A stretch of DNA of 64,000 nucleotides. Origin: Helichrysum umbraculigerum. Its lineage: Eukaryota > Streptophyta > Magnoliopsida > Asterales > Asteraceae. Positions within the stretch are counted from its first letter, which is position 1; every line of letters starts with the position of its first letter. The stretch lies in the NCBI GenBank assembly GCA_949592205.1, contig CATIUR010000003.1, positions 80,752,501 to 80,816,500 on the forward strand, read 5' to 3'. The notes under the pieces were generated by a model that did no database searches, was not told the DNA's origin, and was given only the letters and a program-made list of their open reading frames with translations. A program made the position numbers and the translations under genes. Shown one piece after another: positions 49,290 through 60,546 of the stretch.

Positions 49290-50984
49290 TTAAGAAGAAT
49301 TGATCATGCCTATACTTGTAACCAAATATGTAAACCTACCAACATCAAATGCCTTTGTGAATAGATCTGCAAATTGATTATCAGTATGAACCTTTTCAAT
49401 TCTAATAAGTCTTTTCTCATTACAGTCTCTTATAAAATGATATCTGATTTCAATGTGCTTAGTTTTAGAATGTTTAACTGGATTATTTATGATACTGATA
49501 GCAGAAGTATTATCAATAAATATAGGAGTAGAAAGAAAAGTTAAACCATAATCCAGCATCTGACTCTGAATCCATAGAACTTGAGCACAACAACTTGCAG
49601 GAGCCACATATTCTGCTTCAGCTGTAGATGTAGAAACAGTGGTTTTTTTCTTGCATTGCCATGAAACCAATCTATCTCCTAAAAATTGACAACCTCCTGA
49701 AGTAGACTTCCTGTCCAAATTAGCTCCTCCATAATCACTATTAGTGTAGGCTATAAGATCAAAAAAATTACTCTTTGGATACCAAAGACCCAATTTTAGT
49801 TGACCCTTTAAATATCTAAAGATTCTTTTGATTGCATGTAGATGTGATTGTTTTGGATTTGCCTGAAATCTTGCACACAAACACATAGCAAACATGATAT
49901 CTGGCCTTGAAGATGTCAGATACATGAGGGAACCAATCAAGGATCTATACATATGCTCATCAACATCCTCCCCCTCAAGATCTGCATGTAAAGGCTTGTG
50001 TGTCTCCACTGGTGTGCTTTCTATCTTTGCATCCTTGTATCCAAACCTATCCAGTATATCATGAACATATTTTTTCTGATGTATGAAGATCCCATCTTTT
50101 TGCTGATTGACTTGTAATCCCAGAAAGAAGGTTAATTCTCCCATAGAACTCATTTTGAACCTATCATGCATCAATGATTCAAACTCCTTACAGAGACTAT
50201 CCCTTGTTGAACCAAAAATAATATCATCTACATAGATTTGAACTAGTAGTATATCATTCTTAATTCTTTTGATAAACAGGGTTTTATCTATTGCACCCCT
50301 TTTAAAACCATGTATCAACAAATATTTTGATAATGTCTCATACCATTTTCTTGGTGCTTGATGTAAGCCATAAAGAGCTTTATCAAGTCTGAGAACCTTA
50401 TCAGGATACTTAGGATCTTCGAACCCTGGTGGTTGGCATACATAAACCTCTTCTTCAATAGCTCCATAAACTAAAGCACTTTTAACATCCATCTGGTACA
50501 CTTTAAATACTTTAAAAGATGCATATGCCAAAAATAACCTGATGGCTTCAATTCTAGCAACATGAGCAAAAACTTCATCAGAATCAATCCCCTCTTCTTG
50601 AGAATACCTCTGAGCTACTAATCTTGCTTTGTTTTTGATTACTATGCCTCTCTCATCCTTCTTATTTCTGAAAACCCATTTAGTACCAATTGCCCTTTTT
50701 CCTTTAGGCAAATCAACCAATGACCAAACTTCCTGAATTTTGAATTGAAGCAACTCCTCCTGCATAGCTTCAACCCAGCTTGGATCTTTCAAAGCTTCTG
50801 TTACCTTCTTGGATTCAATCTGTAATAGAAAACAAGCATATAAAGAAGAGTGAAGTTCTTCTTCTAATGTTGTTTTCTCTAACTCTGTTTTCTCTACTTG
50901 AGCTGTGCTCTTCCTAATCTGCTTCCTTGTTCTCACTTCAGAATCTATGTCACCTATCACATTATCAATAAGATGATCCCTCTG
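49290..50984 (-). pseudogene. RLC-B reverse transcriptase and RNase H
   Basis: About 565 codons homologous to RLC-A 32460-34154. RT shows MDVKSALVYG (F changed to L), VFAHVARIEA (P changed to H) and an intact YVDD. RNase H reads YTNSDYGG where RLC-A has YTDSDYGG, so a catalytic Asp is Asn. It ends SIGMINSS. The open frame runs on to 51092, but residues before about RDHLIDNVIGD come from the inserted RLG-6 tail and are not part of the gene. Confidence 0.88.
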
Positions 50985-53520
50985 TATAATAACCGGCAAC
51001 GCAATAATACCGTTAAATTTTATGTTTGTTGATTTCGGGGACGAAATCATTTTTATGGGATTTGTTATAATGACCCATAATATATAATGCACATTGAATT
51101 AAGTAGCAATAGTATGACACTATATAAATATAAAATAATAATTATAATCGTTACATGTATTTAGATTCATTAATGTCGATTAACAATTATACAACGTGGA
51201 TTAACAATTATACAAACATGTAGCACATAGTGTTGGTGGCTAGACAAAACAAATTGTGAATAAGTTTACGTAGTGGTATATTTCACCCTTAAAGAAATAA
51301 TTGGGTTTTACAATTTAAATTATACCCTTAATCAATTCAATTAAATTAAATAAAATTAATGTTTAAGAATTGTTTCAAGAGTGAATCAAACCGAGAAATA
51401 AGTATGGTCTACCAAGATAACTTAAAATCCCGAAATCATAGGCACGTTTAGTGACATTTTCCTCCACCAAAATACCACTCGTATCTATTCTCGTCAAATA
51501 CTCGGTTTACAGAGAATTCTTCTCATACACAATATTCATTACCATAAAACTCACATATAGAAATGGTAAACGTTGATGCAATAAAATCCCGATTTTACAG
51601 GACACGCTTTGAAGGAATTAAGGCTTTACATATATACACGATTCTTGACTTGCAAATTATACAAACACCTAAACAGATACTATATTAGACAAAAAGGTCA
51701 TTCGAGAGTTATACACAGGGAGAGATCAACGATTAAAAAGGAACTTTTCGTGTGTGTAGTTCGTTGCTAACTCGGTGTTTTTCTGAAGGTAATTCTTAAA
51801 CTAACGTGAATATTAATATGTTGTTAGACTTAAATAATCATCTGATGTTAATATCTTTGATTGTACCGAACCGTAACCAACTGTTAAAATCGCCTTTTGG
51901 GTGATGATATAGGGAAGTTTTCGGGTTTTAAAATACATGGTTTTCAAACGAATCGGAATCTGAGATACATATTAATACACTGTAATATGTTAATCTTTTT
52001 GTTAGTGTGATCATACGAATGAAATTGAGCCAAATCGAAAGAAATTAAAATATATTATTATGTGTACGTGGGAACGAACAAGAAGGAAATTGATACATGA
52101 TTATTATAAGGTTTCATTTTGACCCCCTTAAGTATGTAATAATTTGTGAATTGAGTTTTCGGAATTAACTTCAATTTGGCTAATGATTAGACTATGAGAA
52201 CATACACAGAGATTAGAATTACTAACTATAAACAATAATCGGAGTTAAAAAGCATATGGATATCAACATTCTAAATTTAGTTGATAATTTTATGTAGAGT
52301 TTGTGGAGGATTATGGAGTGTATTTTCACCATTGACAGCTGTAGTCACTTATTCAGGTACGGATGTCCGTGCTTTTCTTTCAGCGTTATATTGACATGAT
52401 TATTTGCTATCCTTGCGGTCTATTTCATTCTCTTGTGATCTCTTTCGTAATTCATATTGCGCGTTCTGATTCTATATATTTAATTGAGTTGAATTGAAAT
52501 ATGAGATTTGATATATTGTGAAAGTTTTTGAGAAAATTGCGTGAAATATTATTTTGAGAAACTTTGTGAATTCATTTATTGCGAGCTATCTTGATTCATT
52601 TCATTTAGGTTCCATATGCATGGTGGACATACCTTGGTGTGTGGTTGGTTTATATGTCCACTGTGCAACCATAGAACCCTAGATTTTGTAGACAGGAGAT
52701 AGGTATACCGAGTCAGCTTCCTGTGGAGGACCACAGGGGCGTCATTGCCGCACCAATGACGTCGCACTATCCGTGGCGGTGGGATTAGTCCACGGCGTCT
52801 CCCCTTTGTTGATATATGTGATTGTGTGATTATGCTCGTGGAGAGCTTTTGATTTGTGCTCGCGGGAGAGCTTTTTGATTATTTGGAAGGCGTATGGATG
52901 CATCCTAGGCTATATTCTGATATGTTATGATATGATTTGTGTAGAGCGGTCGTGTGGTGTAGTGCCATACACACCTTCCGATTAGGGGATACGTAGACCT
53001 GGAGTCGCGACCAGTGTGTTATTGCGATATATGATTGATATGATATATTGTGAGATATGATATTTGGCACCGGTGTTGTGCAGTGGATATTTTGTTTGTA
53101 GGGTACTCGGTATAAAATAAACCAACCCCTCGTTGCCTCAGCCTTTATTTCATTTGTTACTCTGGTGTAAGGGTGGTGTTACTCAAAGGGTGAATTTTGA
53201 AAAATTAAATTTACTTATTTCGTTTCATTCTCATTTTAAAAATATTATTATTGTTACTGTTTATTTCTGTCTACATCCGCGCACTGAACAATTAGCTCAG
53301 CCGCATTTCTTTTCCTGCGGCAGGTATTCAGGGTGACATGGGATGAGTGGAGAGCTTCAAGATTTGAACTTGCCATAGAGACTATCATTAACTTAGTTGA
53401 ACATTTATTTAAGTTATCATTTAATAGACATTGTCATTTATTTTTATAATAATTTATAGTACATTAATTAGTTAGCAATAAATGTGACCTTCCATTTCAT
53501 TATCGGAATAGGGTGTTACA
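50985..53520 (+). mobile_element. RLG-6 remnant: gypsy 3' tail plus LTR inserted in RLC-B pol
   Basis: A 78-bp internal tail (GATTTCGGGGACGAAATCAT, typical of gypsy sequence just before the polypurine tract) followed by a full LTR. The flanks CTCTG (50980-50984) and CTATG (53521-53525) differ by one base and may be an aged target duplication. RLC-B pol homology resumes on both sides. The 5' LTR and almost all the interior are missing. Confidence 0.75.
51063..53520 (+). repeat. RLG-6 LTR (2458 bp)
   Basis: TGTTATAATGACCC to GGGTGTTACA. AT-rich except for a GC-richer section at 52610-52870 (CCGTGGCGGTGG, CTCGCGGGAGAGC). No gene is supported inside; short ORFs there lack domains. Confidence 0.78.
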
Positions 53521-53890
53521 CTATGAGTAATGTATCTGGATGTAGGTGTTTCAAGCATCTCAGATTCCAAGTTGGTATAATTTCCTTCCTGACAAGATGC
53601 ACTACTTGATTCTGATCTTGAAATCCTTCTTGACAGAGGAGTTGTGGTCATTTGATTCAAATAATTCAATTGTTCCTGTCTTGATGGTGTCAAAGCATCA
53701 AGTTCGTCTGCAAGAACACCTCTAACATCCTTAGTGATCGTATCCACTAAATGCTTAGAAGTCCTAGTCCAGTTTTTATTATTCCTTGACATATGTTCTT
53801 CTGGACTTAGTTCACTTTTCTGGACTAAGTTCACTTTCATCTTCACTTTCAACAAGAGAAGGTATCTCTTTACCATCACTAGTGAACTTT
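53521..53890 (-). pseudogene. RLC-B pol linker fragment (integrase-RT interval)
   Basis: Reads EQLNYLNQMTTTPLSRRISR and NYTNLESEMLETPTSRYITH, matching RLC-A EQLNYLHLMSSTPLSKRIAR and NFTNLEESIQETAASKYITH. The right end stops where RLG-2-type LTR sequence begins. Confidence 0.82.
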
Positions 53891-54790
53891 CCTGTTTAAC
53901 CAATAAATCCCTAGTTTAATCACAGTGTACAGTACTTGTTTAAAATAGTTTTTCCACAGCTTCAAAACTAGACCATGTTATTTAAACTCAGATATTTAAT
54001 CAAAAGTTATTCACAGTGTACACTACTAGTTTAGTATTTCAACAGCTTTATTACCAAAACACATATAGTTAATTACCCATGATATGACGTCTTATCAAAA
54101 AGGTTTTAACCACGATTATCGGTGGAAGGGCATTAATTGATTTAAGATCATGGATGGAACGTGTAATCAAAGCACCGTGTTTTCATTTATAATATATAGT
54201 TGGGAACGTTATTCCACAATGGATTGTGCCCACGACTTTCATAGCTTCCACGTTCCGTACTCCACACATTCGTGATGTTTCCGGTGCTATACAAATGAAA
54301 GCCGTATAATGTTACCTCCGTTGTTTCATAATGACACCATCCCAATTAATGACTAACTACATCACAACAAACACACAATATAACTACTCACTAATCATGG
54401 CAAGTAATCCTAAAGCTAGCATAATAACAATAATAAAATGCATTATGATAGATAAGGAAAGATATAACCGTAAGTAGTGCGTAGCTTGAATATATGCTAA
54501 AAGATTACGACGAGCGGAACTTCCAAAATATCTCCGACAATATTACAAATAAGCCCCTCAAAGAATCTTCAACAATATTACAATATTACCCCTCCGTTAG
54601 TCTTGGTTAAATATTAACCAAGAACTAACTAACTACTAACCTAGAACTAACAAACTAACTACAAGAATGTTTCTCCTCTAACTCCTAAGAGTAGTGCTAG
54701 AGAGAGAAACTAGAGAGAGAGTGAGAAATGCAAGAATGGTGTGCGGAATGGTGGAAATGAAGCCACTATTTATAGGAGAAGGGAGGTAGC
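53891..54790 (-). repeat. RLG-2-type LTR fragment
   Basis: Matches the RLG-2 LTR from about 14590 on (AATAAATCCCT; GGATTGTGCCCACGACTTTC; CTAACTCCTAAGAGTAGTGC) in the same orientation. It includes a TATA box at 54767-54774 and is cut at 54790 by an RLG-1-type LTR, so its palindrome cluster is not present here. Confidence 0.85.
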
Positions 54791-56137
54791 TGTAACACCC
54801 CCAAATTTAATGATTTGCGGAAGCTCGATTTGGGTGTTACTAATCAATATACAAAGCACAAAGATATATAATGAACGACCACTATATGCGTCATTTTGAA
54901 CTTGTATAAATAGCCAAAGTTTACATCAAAAATATTGTTTACATTAGCTCGGTTTGAAATGGAGAGATTTAAGTACATAATTAATCTATACCAAATATAA
55001 TAATGCAGCTAAATCTCTGATTGTATGAATGCTGACTCGAGCTAATGATTCCTGCTTGGGCAGTCCAACCTACTGCTCTGTACCTGTGATACATGCTAAA
55101 ATGGGTCAGCGAAACGCTGGTGAGCTCACAGGTTTGTATATCAATATCACTTGTATGAACCGCAAGATTTATAATTGAATTTAAAATGCAATTAAGCAAA
55201 ATAAAAGTTATACAGTCATGAGCACATAGTCTGAGCTTAACTTGAGTTGTCAGGCCCACTTAAGGAAACCTAACTTGAAGGCCCCCACGAGTGTCTAATC
55301 CCCACTCGTCATCCCAAATGCTAATACGTCCGTTTGACCTGGTTAGTGTGTGCTAACCCGGACGAGGATTGTCAATCCTATATGATATCATATACTAACA
55401 TTCACGCTACAAAATGTATTACCAGACTATGCTAATGAGGACTTGATTGATTAGTTGAAAACAACTCATGCAGTATTTGATTGAAATTGTACTTGCGTTC
55501 AACATGTAAAACGACCATTGTAATCACACCCCAAATATGTAAAGCAGTGAAAATAGGGGATATGAGACTCACCTGAGTCTTGAATGTTTGAATTAATAAC
55601 TTGAATTGATTTGTCTTGAATTGTTGCCCGAGGACTTGTAACCTGAAAGTGTTCATGACACGCGACGATTATTAGTTGTTTAGGCATCTCGAAGGACTAC
55701 CTTTGTAATTGTCTTATCCAAATTACTACGATTTGGTTGATTGACTTGATTATTTTGAAAATGTGTACGGCCCGTTGGTAATAGTTTTGTAATAAAATCT
55801 CGACTTTGTCATCTTGTTTCTCGAAGTATTATGCTTGTATCGTATGTACTAATGTATTTCCGAAGTCGCGTAGGTTTAAAAGTTTGAAGTTTTCTTGATC
55901 CAACACTTAGTGAAAATCTTAGTTTTTTAACTTTCTGTTTTATGCGACACATGATGCGACATAAAAGTTTGTTATGCGACACAGTGGTTGTGTCGCATAG
56001 AAATGCGACACAATGAGCTTAGCGACACAAGGGTTGTGTCGCATAAGCGAACGATGCTGATTTAACAGCGACATTGCGTTTGTGTCGTATGGAATTTACG
56101 ACATAGAGGGCGACATAATATTGTGTCGCAAAAAGTA
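54791..56137 (-). repeat. RLG-1-family LTR fragment (TGTAAC subfamily)
   Basis: Starts TGTAACACCCCCAAAT and follows the RLG-1 LTR pattern through GGCCCGTTGGT to the ATGCGACAC hairpin cluster (about 55940-56130). RLG-7 cuts it at 56138. Confidence 0.85.
55940..56137. repeat. ATGCGACAC hairpin cluster, diverged copy
   Basis: Several TATGCGACAC / GTGTCGCATA pairs (for example 55973-56000 and 56020-56045), with more mismatches than the RLG-1 copies. Confidence 0.8.
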
Positions 56138-57364
56138 TGTCGCACCCCCAAAAACACGTGGCAGCGGAAACATGAGGTGTCATGGGGGCACCGACCAAAT
56201 CAAATATCACAACACACAGATTAAAGCAAACGACCTCTATATGAGACGTTTAAAAAAAATTATTACATTACCATAATTCAATTGTTTACAAAATATCTGG
56301 AGTTCGCATAAACCGTTAGAGATTTCTAATGCATAAATGTTGATACAAAATATCGTAATGCAATCTAATCTCTTGTTGTTTGTGAAAACATGCGACTCGA
56401 GCTAATGCTTCCAAAAGCATCCTACTTTCTTGATTCCTGTGGGTAGTCCTACTGCGTCTGTAAACCTGAGAATACATACTAAAAGGGTCAACATAAAGTT
56501 GGTGAGTTCATAGGTTTGATAATCAATCAGTTACTAATATGATCCACAAGATTCCAAAAGTAGTATCATTCACAATGATAAGTAAAAGTATCGTTAGTCA
56601 ACGATAAGTAAAAGTATTGCAAAATGCAACATAAGTATACCATTTGCATGAGTCTCATAGTCAAGCTTAACGTTGTTTGCCTCCGGTAAGTGTACTAATC
56701 CGATACACCTCTAAATCACAAGTAATACTGCGCCCGTGGGTTGGCTAGAGCGACTAGCCCGGACGAGGTTTGTCAAACCCTGATAGATCTATCCAATAAT
56801 ACTCACGCACAAATTTTAATGACTATGATGGGTAGAGGACTTTAGTGGATTATTCAGGTCTCATGCAATCCGTACGAAAAGTGTTTCAAGTAACTTGTGA
56901 TCATATAAGCAGTTGTATAAAACAGTTGTATGTATTTTCACCCCAGTTGAAAAAACAGTAAAAAGGGGCTATGAAACTCACCAGAGTTAAGCAGGTAGCA
57001 AGCAATAATCAAATAGCAAGCAAAGTCCAAAGCGCAACCTTCTAACGTCCTAAACGTATAAGGTTGTGTAAGTAGATGTCTTATAAGACCATCTATAGCG
57101 ATTGTATAAGTGGGGGTCAATGTCCACTTAAGCCAATCGTGTAGGTGGAGGGTTAATGTCCACCTAGAGCTAGTCCATCAACTAGTATGTCCAAATAAGT
57201 TGTTCAAGTTCGATTGTTAAAAACGTATACGACCTATTGGTGAAAGTTTGTAATAATAATTCATTTAGACATTATTATTAAGTTTGTTTTGCTGTAAACT
57301 ATTCATTAGTACATATCGTGTGTTGCAAACCGATTATTTTAGTTTGTATAAGTCTTAAACCGTA

Positions 57365-57537
57365 GGTCAAAGTTGGTCAACTCGTTGGTCAAAGCTGGTC
57401 AAACCAGGTCAAACTGGTCAAACCTGGTCAAACTGGTCAAACCTGGTCAAACTGGTCAAACCTGGTCAAACCGGTCAAACCTGGTCAAACTGGTCAAACC
57501 TGGTCAAACTGGTCAAACCTGGTCAAGGTTGGTCAAA
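57365..57537. repeat. GGTCAAAC tandem array (18 TTGACC cores on element strand)
   Basis: I count 18 GGTCAA words in about 175 bp, mostly as 19-20-bp units GGTCAAACTGGTCAAACCT. On the element strand each is TTGACC, the W-box core recognised by WRKY factors (known consensus). Confidence 0.88.
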
Positions 57538-57541
57538 CTTA

Positions 57542-57684
57542 GCATCACTAGCAAAATGTAGCATCACTAGGTTAGTGTCTCTACTTGAGACTTAGGATAT
57601 TTTCAGAAAATGTGGCATCACTAGCAAAATGTAGCATCACTAGGTTAGTGTCTCTACTTGAGACTTAGGATATTTTCAGAAATT
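57542..57684. repeat. 73-bp tandem duplication in RLG-7 LTR
   Basis: Unit beginning GCATCACTAGCAAAATGTAG occurs at 57542 and again at 57615, nearly identical. Confidence 0.88.
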
Positions 57685-58410
57685 GTTCTAAGTGTCGGTT
57701 TCTAATTCGGGAAACATTCTAAGTTTAGTCTTTGGTCCAAGTTACTAACTAAGTCATCCAAACCCATTTTTGTTACCACTTTCCAAAAATAGTAAGTTTT
57801 GTCGTTTTTAGAAACCGAGCCGTTTTTGTTGACTTGGTCAAACCGACTCGGTTTGACCCGAAACTTTTACCCAACCCACATTTCAGTTAAATAAGCTTAT
57901 AAAATATGCCGGTTCATGTCGGGATTATTTCGTGGTGTCGGTTTTAAATTCGCATCTTAAAACTTCAAGATTCAACGTTTTCGGTTTATGTCGGGTCATT
58001 ACGCCAACTGATTTCGCCTATCTCTAGTCCAAATCTGTAACACCCCCAAATTTAATGATTTGCGGAAGCTTGATTTGGGTGTTACTAATCAATAACAAAG
58101 CACAAAGATAAATAGCAAACGACTCTATATGCGTCGCTTTAACAAAATATATTGATACCTGAAATGTTTACAACATTTAAAGCTTTACATAGCTTGAGTT
58201 AAATAAAATGAGATTTCAGTACATAAGTACTTGTACAAAATATACTAATGCAAGAAAATCTCAATCGTCTGTATGCTGACTCGAGCTAAATCCTGAAGCA
58301 GAAACATCCTACTGCTGGGTACCTGCGATATATGCTAAAAGGTCAGCTATAAAGCTGGTGAGCTCACAGGTTTGAAATCAAGTAATATCGTATGAACCGC
58401 AAGATTTAAG

Positions 58411-58485
58411 TAATGAATTGCATCCAGCAATTAAATAATGAATTGCATCCAGCAATTAAATAATGAATTACATCCAGCAATTAAA
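58411..58485. repeat. Three copies of a 25-bp unit
   Basis: Unit begins TAATGAATTGCATCCAGCAA; the third copy differs by one base. Confidence 0.9.
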
Positions 58486-59413
58486 TGATAATCATCGTGT
58501 ATACAGCCATGAGCACATAGTTGAGCTTAACTCGAGGGCCGGGTCCCCTATAGAGAATTCCGGGCGAGGTGCCTCCACGAATGCCTAATCCACATTCGTC
58601 TTCCCAAATATTAGTACGTCCGTTTACCCCGTTAGTGCTTGCTAACCCGGACGAGGAGGGTCAATCCTATATGGTACCATATACTAATATTCACGCTACA
58701 ACGTATTAACAACTATGCTGACGGAGGACTTTAAATGATTAGTTTCGAAAAACTCATGTAGTATATGAAAAGTTGGTACTTGCGTTCACATGTTAAAAGT
58801 TGAGCAGTATATCACACCCCTGAGTAAAACAGTAAAAGAGGGGCTATGAGACTCACCTGAGTCTGAGAGCGTTTAAACAAACGTAAGTTGATTAGCGAAT
58901 AATGAAGTCCAACGACTTGTAACCTGAGGGTGTCCACGACACGCGATGGTTATAATCATGATTGGGTATCTCAAAAGATCACCCTTGTAGTTGTTACACA
59001 ACTATATATATGTCCAAATTACTACGATTTGGTTGATTTGTTAAGTGTTTGAAAACATGTACGGCCCGTTGGTGATGGATTTGTAATAATAATCTCAACT
59101 ATTATTATTGTGATTTCGTGGCGTTTTACTTTGAAAAATGTGTTTCGATTGTGTTTTAGAAGCCGTTACGGAATCTAAGTACGGGGGTCCGGGGGCAGCG
59201 CCCCTGGTAGCGGGGTCCAAGGGGCGGCAGCCCCTGGCGGGGTCCAAGGGGCAGAGCCCCTGGCTGGGGTCGAGCTGCCAGGTCAGCTTGGAAAATTTTT
59301 ATTTCTACTATATTGCTTTGACGAAAAACGCATCTGGGATCTGAATTCGGGTAAAATCGAGTGATAAATTTTAGGTCTCGACACTTAGTAAAAATCTGAG
59401 TTTTCTGTGTTTT

Positions 59414-59650
59414 GCGACACAATATGCGACACTAAAGATGTTATGCGACACAAGGGTTGTGTCGCATAGAAAATGCGACACAGTGTCTATACGACACAAG
59501 GGTTGTGTCGCATAGATGCGAGATGCTGATTCAACAGCGACATAGTGATTGTGTCGTATGGGGTATGCGACATAGTGGTTGTGTCGCAAGACTTGCGACA
59601 CTAAATCCAAAATACGACACAACATGCGACACAAGGCTTGTGTCGCATGG
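59414..59650. repeat. ATGCGACACAA hairpin cluster in the solo LTR
   Basis: Same motif pairs as RLG-1 (ATGCGACACAAG ... TTGTGTCGCAT) with slightly different spacing and one variant ATACGACACAAG arm. Confidence 0.88.
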
Positions 59651-60546
59651 ATGAACATCAGCCCAGAAAGTCCGGCTGTCAAGGTTTTTCCGGCCAAAAA
59701 TCCGTTTTAAACTCGTTTTCAGGATATAAAATCGTGTTCTATACATTGTAATGGACATATACAAGTGATAATAACAACCACAAATGAAAAATACTAAGAA
59801 TCGAGAGATTTCGGGATTTTGTCGGAAACTTACAATTTGCCGAAATGAAAATCCGGAAAGGTAGCTTTGTAGATCGTCGCGAGGTGGTCGTGAATCTCTA
59901 AAAATATTGATGATTCGGTTGCGTTTCGTGATGTTATTTTGCGGTTTTGTGGGTTTTTGGTGATTTGGTGATTTTGGAGGAAATAAGAGAAGAGAGAGAG
60001 AATTGATAGAAAAATGAGAAAGAAAAGGAGTGGGAGGTGGGGTTATCCCCACTTTTCAGTTTCTCTCCCCGCGTTCCGCGTGGTGTTCGTTTGCTCCGTC
60101 GTTTAAACGTTAAATAATTATTTACATTTTGATTATAAGTTTTAAAATACGATTTATTACGCGATATATTGTTTAAATATTTTACAAATCAATTTATATT
60201 TGTGTGATAAAATGTAGGTTAGTTTGTTTATTTAGTTTACCCGTTTTATTGTTTTAAATTGTGTAAGTTCGGTTTGTACGATACGAATTGAATACGAAAT
60301 ATTATCATAATAATATTCTTGATATAAAACGTTATTTAATAAAATTTGTCACCAACGTCCGTATTAAATTGAATCGAAATACATTCGATTTAAATTGCGT
60401 ACGATTTAACCAAATCGCATTTTCGTATATATTCAACAATATATATAATTCGATACATTAATTAGCCTAACACAGAACTAATTACATGTATTAACATCTT
60501 ATTAGGCACTAATTACTAGTCCTAATTTGGCGGGTGTTACAAAATC

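Larger units (their letters stand above)
24768..53890 (-). mobile_element. RLC-B: old copia element split by three later insertions
   Basis: Minus-strand copia of the same broad family as RLC-A. Surviving parts: 3' LTR 24768-25379, accessory ORF 25468-27060 + 38951-39898 + 48329-48680, RT/RNase H 49290-50984, and pol linker 53521 to about 53890. RLC-A, RLG-5 and the RLG-6 remnant sit inside it. Gag, protease, integrase and the 5' LTR are lost; the right end is replaced by an RLG-2-type LTR fragment. The segments read continuously into each other across the insertions at one copy of each target duplication. Confidence 0.85.
56138..58035 (-). repeat. RLG-7 3' LTR, left part
   Basis: Starts TGTCGCACCCCC, a weak match to the reverse complement of the end GGGTGTCACA. 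Contains the GGTCAAAC array (57365-57537) and a 73-bp duplication (57542-57684). Interrupted at 58036 by the solo LTR. Confidence 0.8.
58036..60541 (-). repeat. Solo LTR of the RLG-1 family with 5-bp target duplication
   Basis: TGTAACACCC to GGGTGTTACA, 2506 bp, with no internal region. Flanked by AAATC at 58031-58035 and 60542-60546. Inside: a triplicated 25-bp unit at 58411-58485 and the hairpin cluster at about 59414-59650. A GGGGTCC-AAGGGGC-type short repeat (59200-59260) expands a unit present once in RLG-1. Small ORFs inside are shadows. Confidence 0.93.

Noticed and set aside
57373..57561. 62-codon plus-strand ORF of repeated VKPGQTGQTW-type residues
   Set aside because: Translation of the GGTCAAAC tandem array; no independent evidence for a peptide.
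59531..60052. 173-codon minus-strand ORF in the solo LTR
   Set aside because: The same LTR-internal frame as at 439-960 with many differences; no sign of coding selection.
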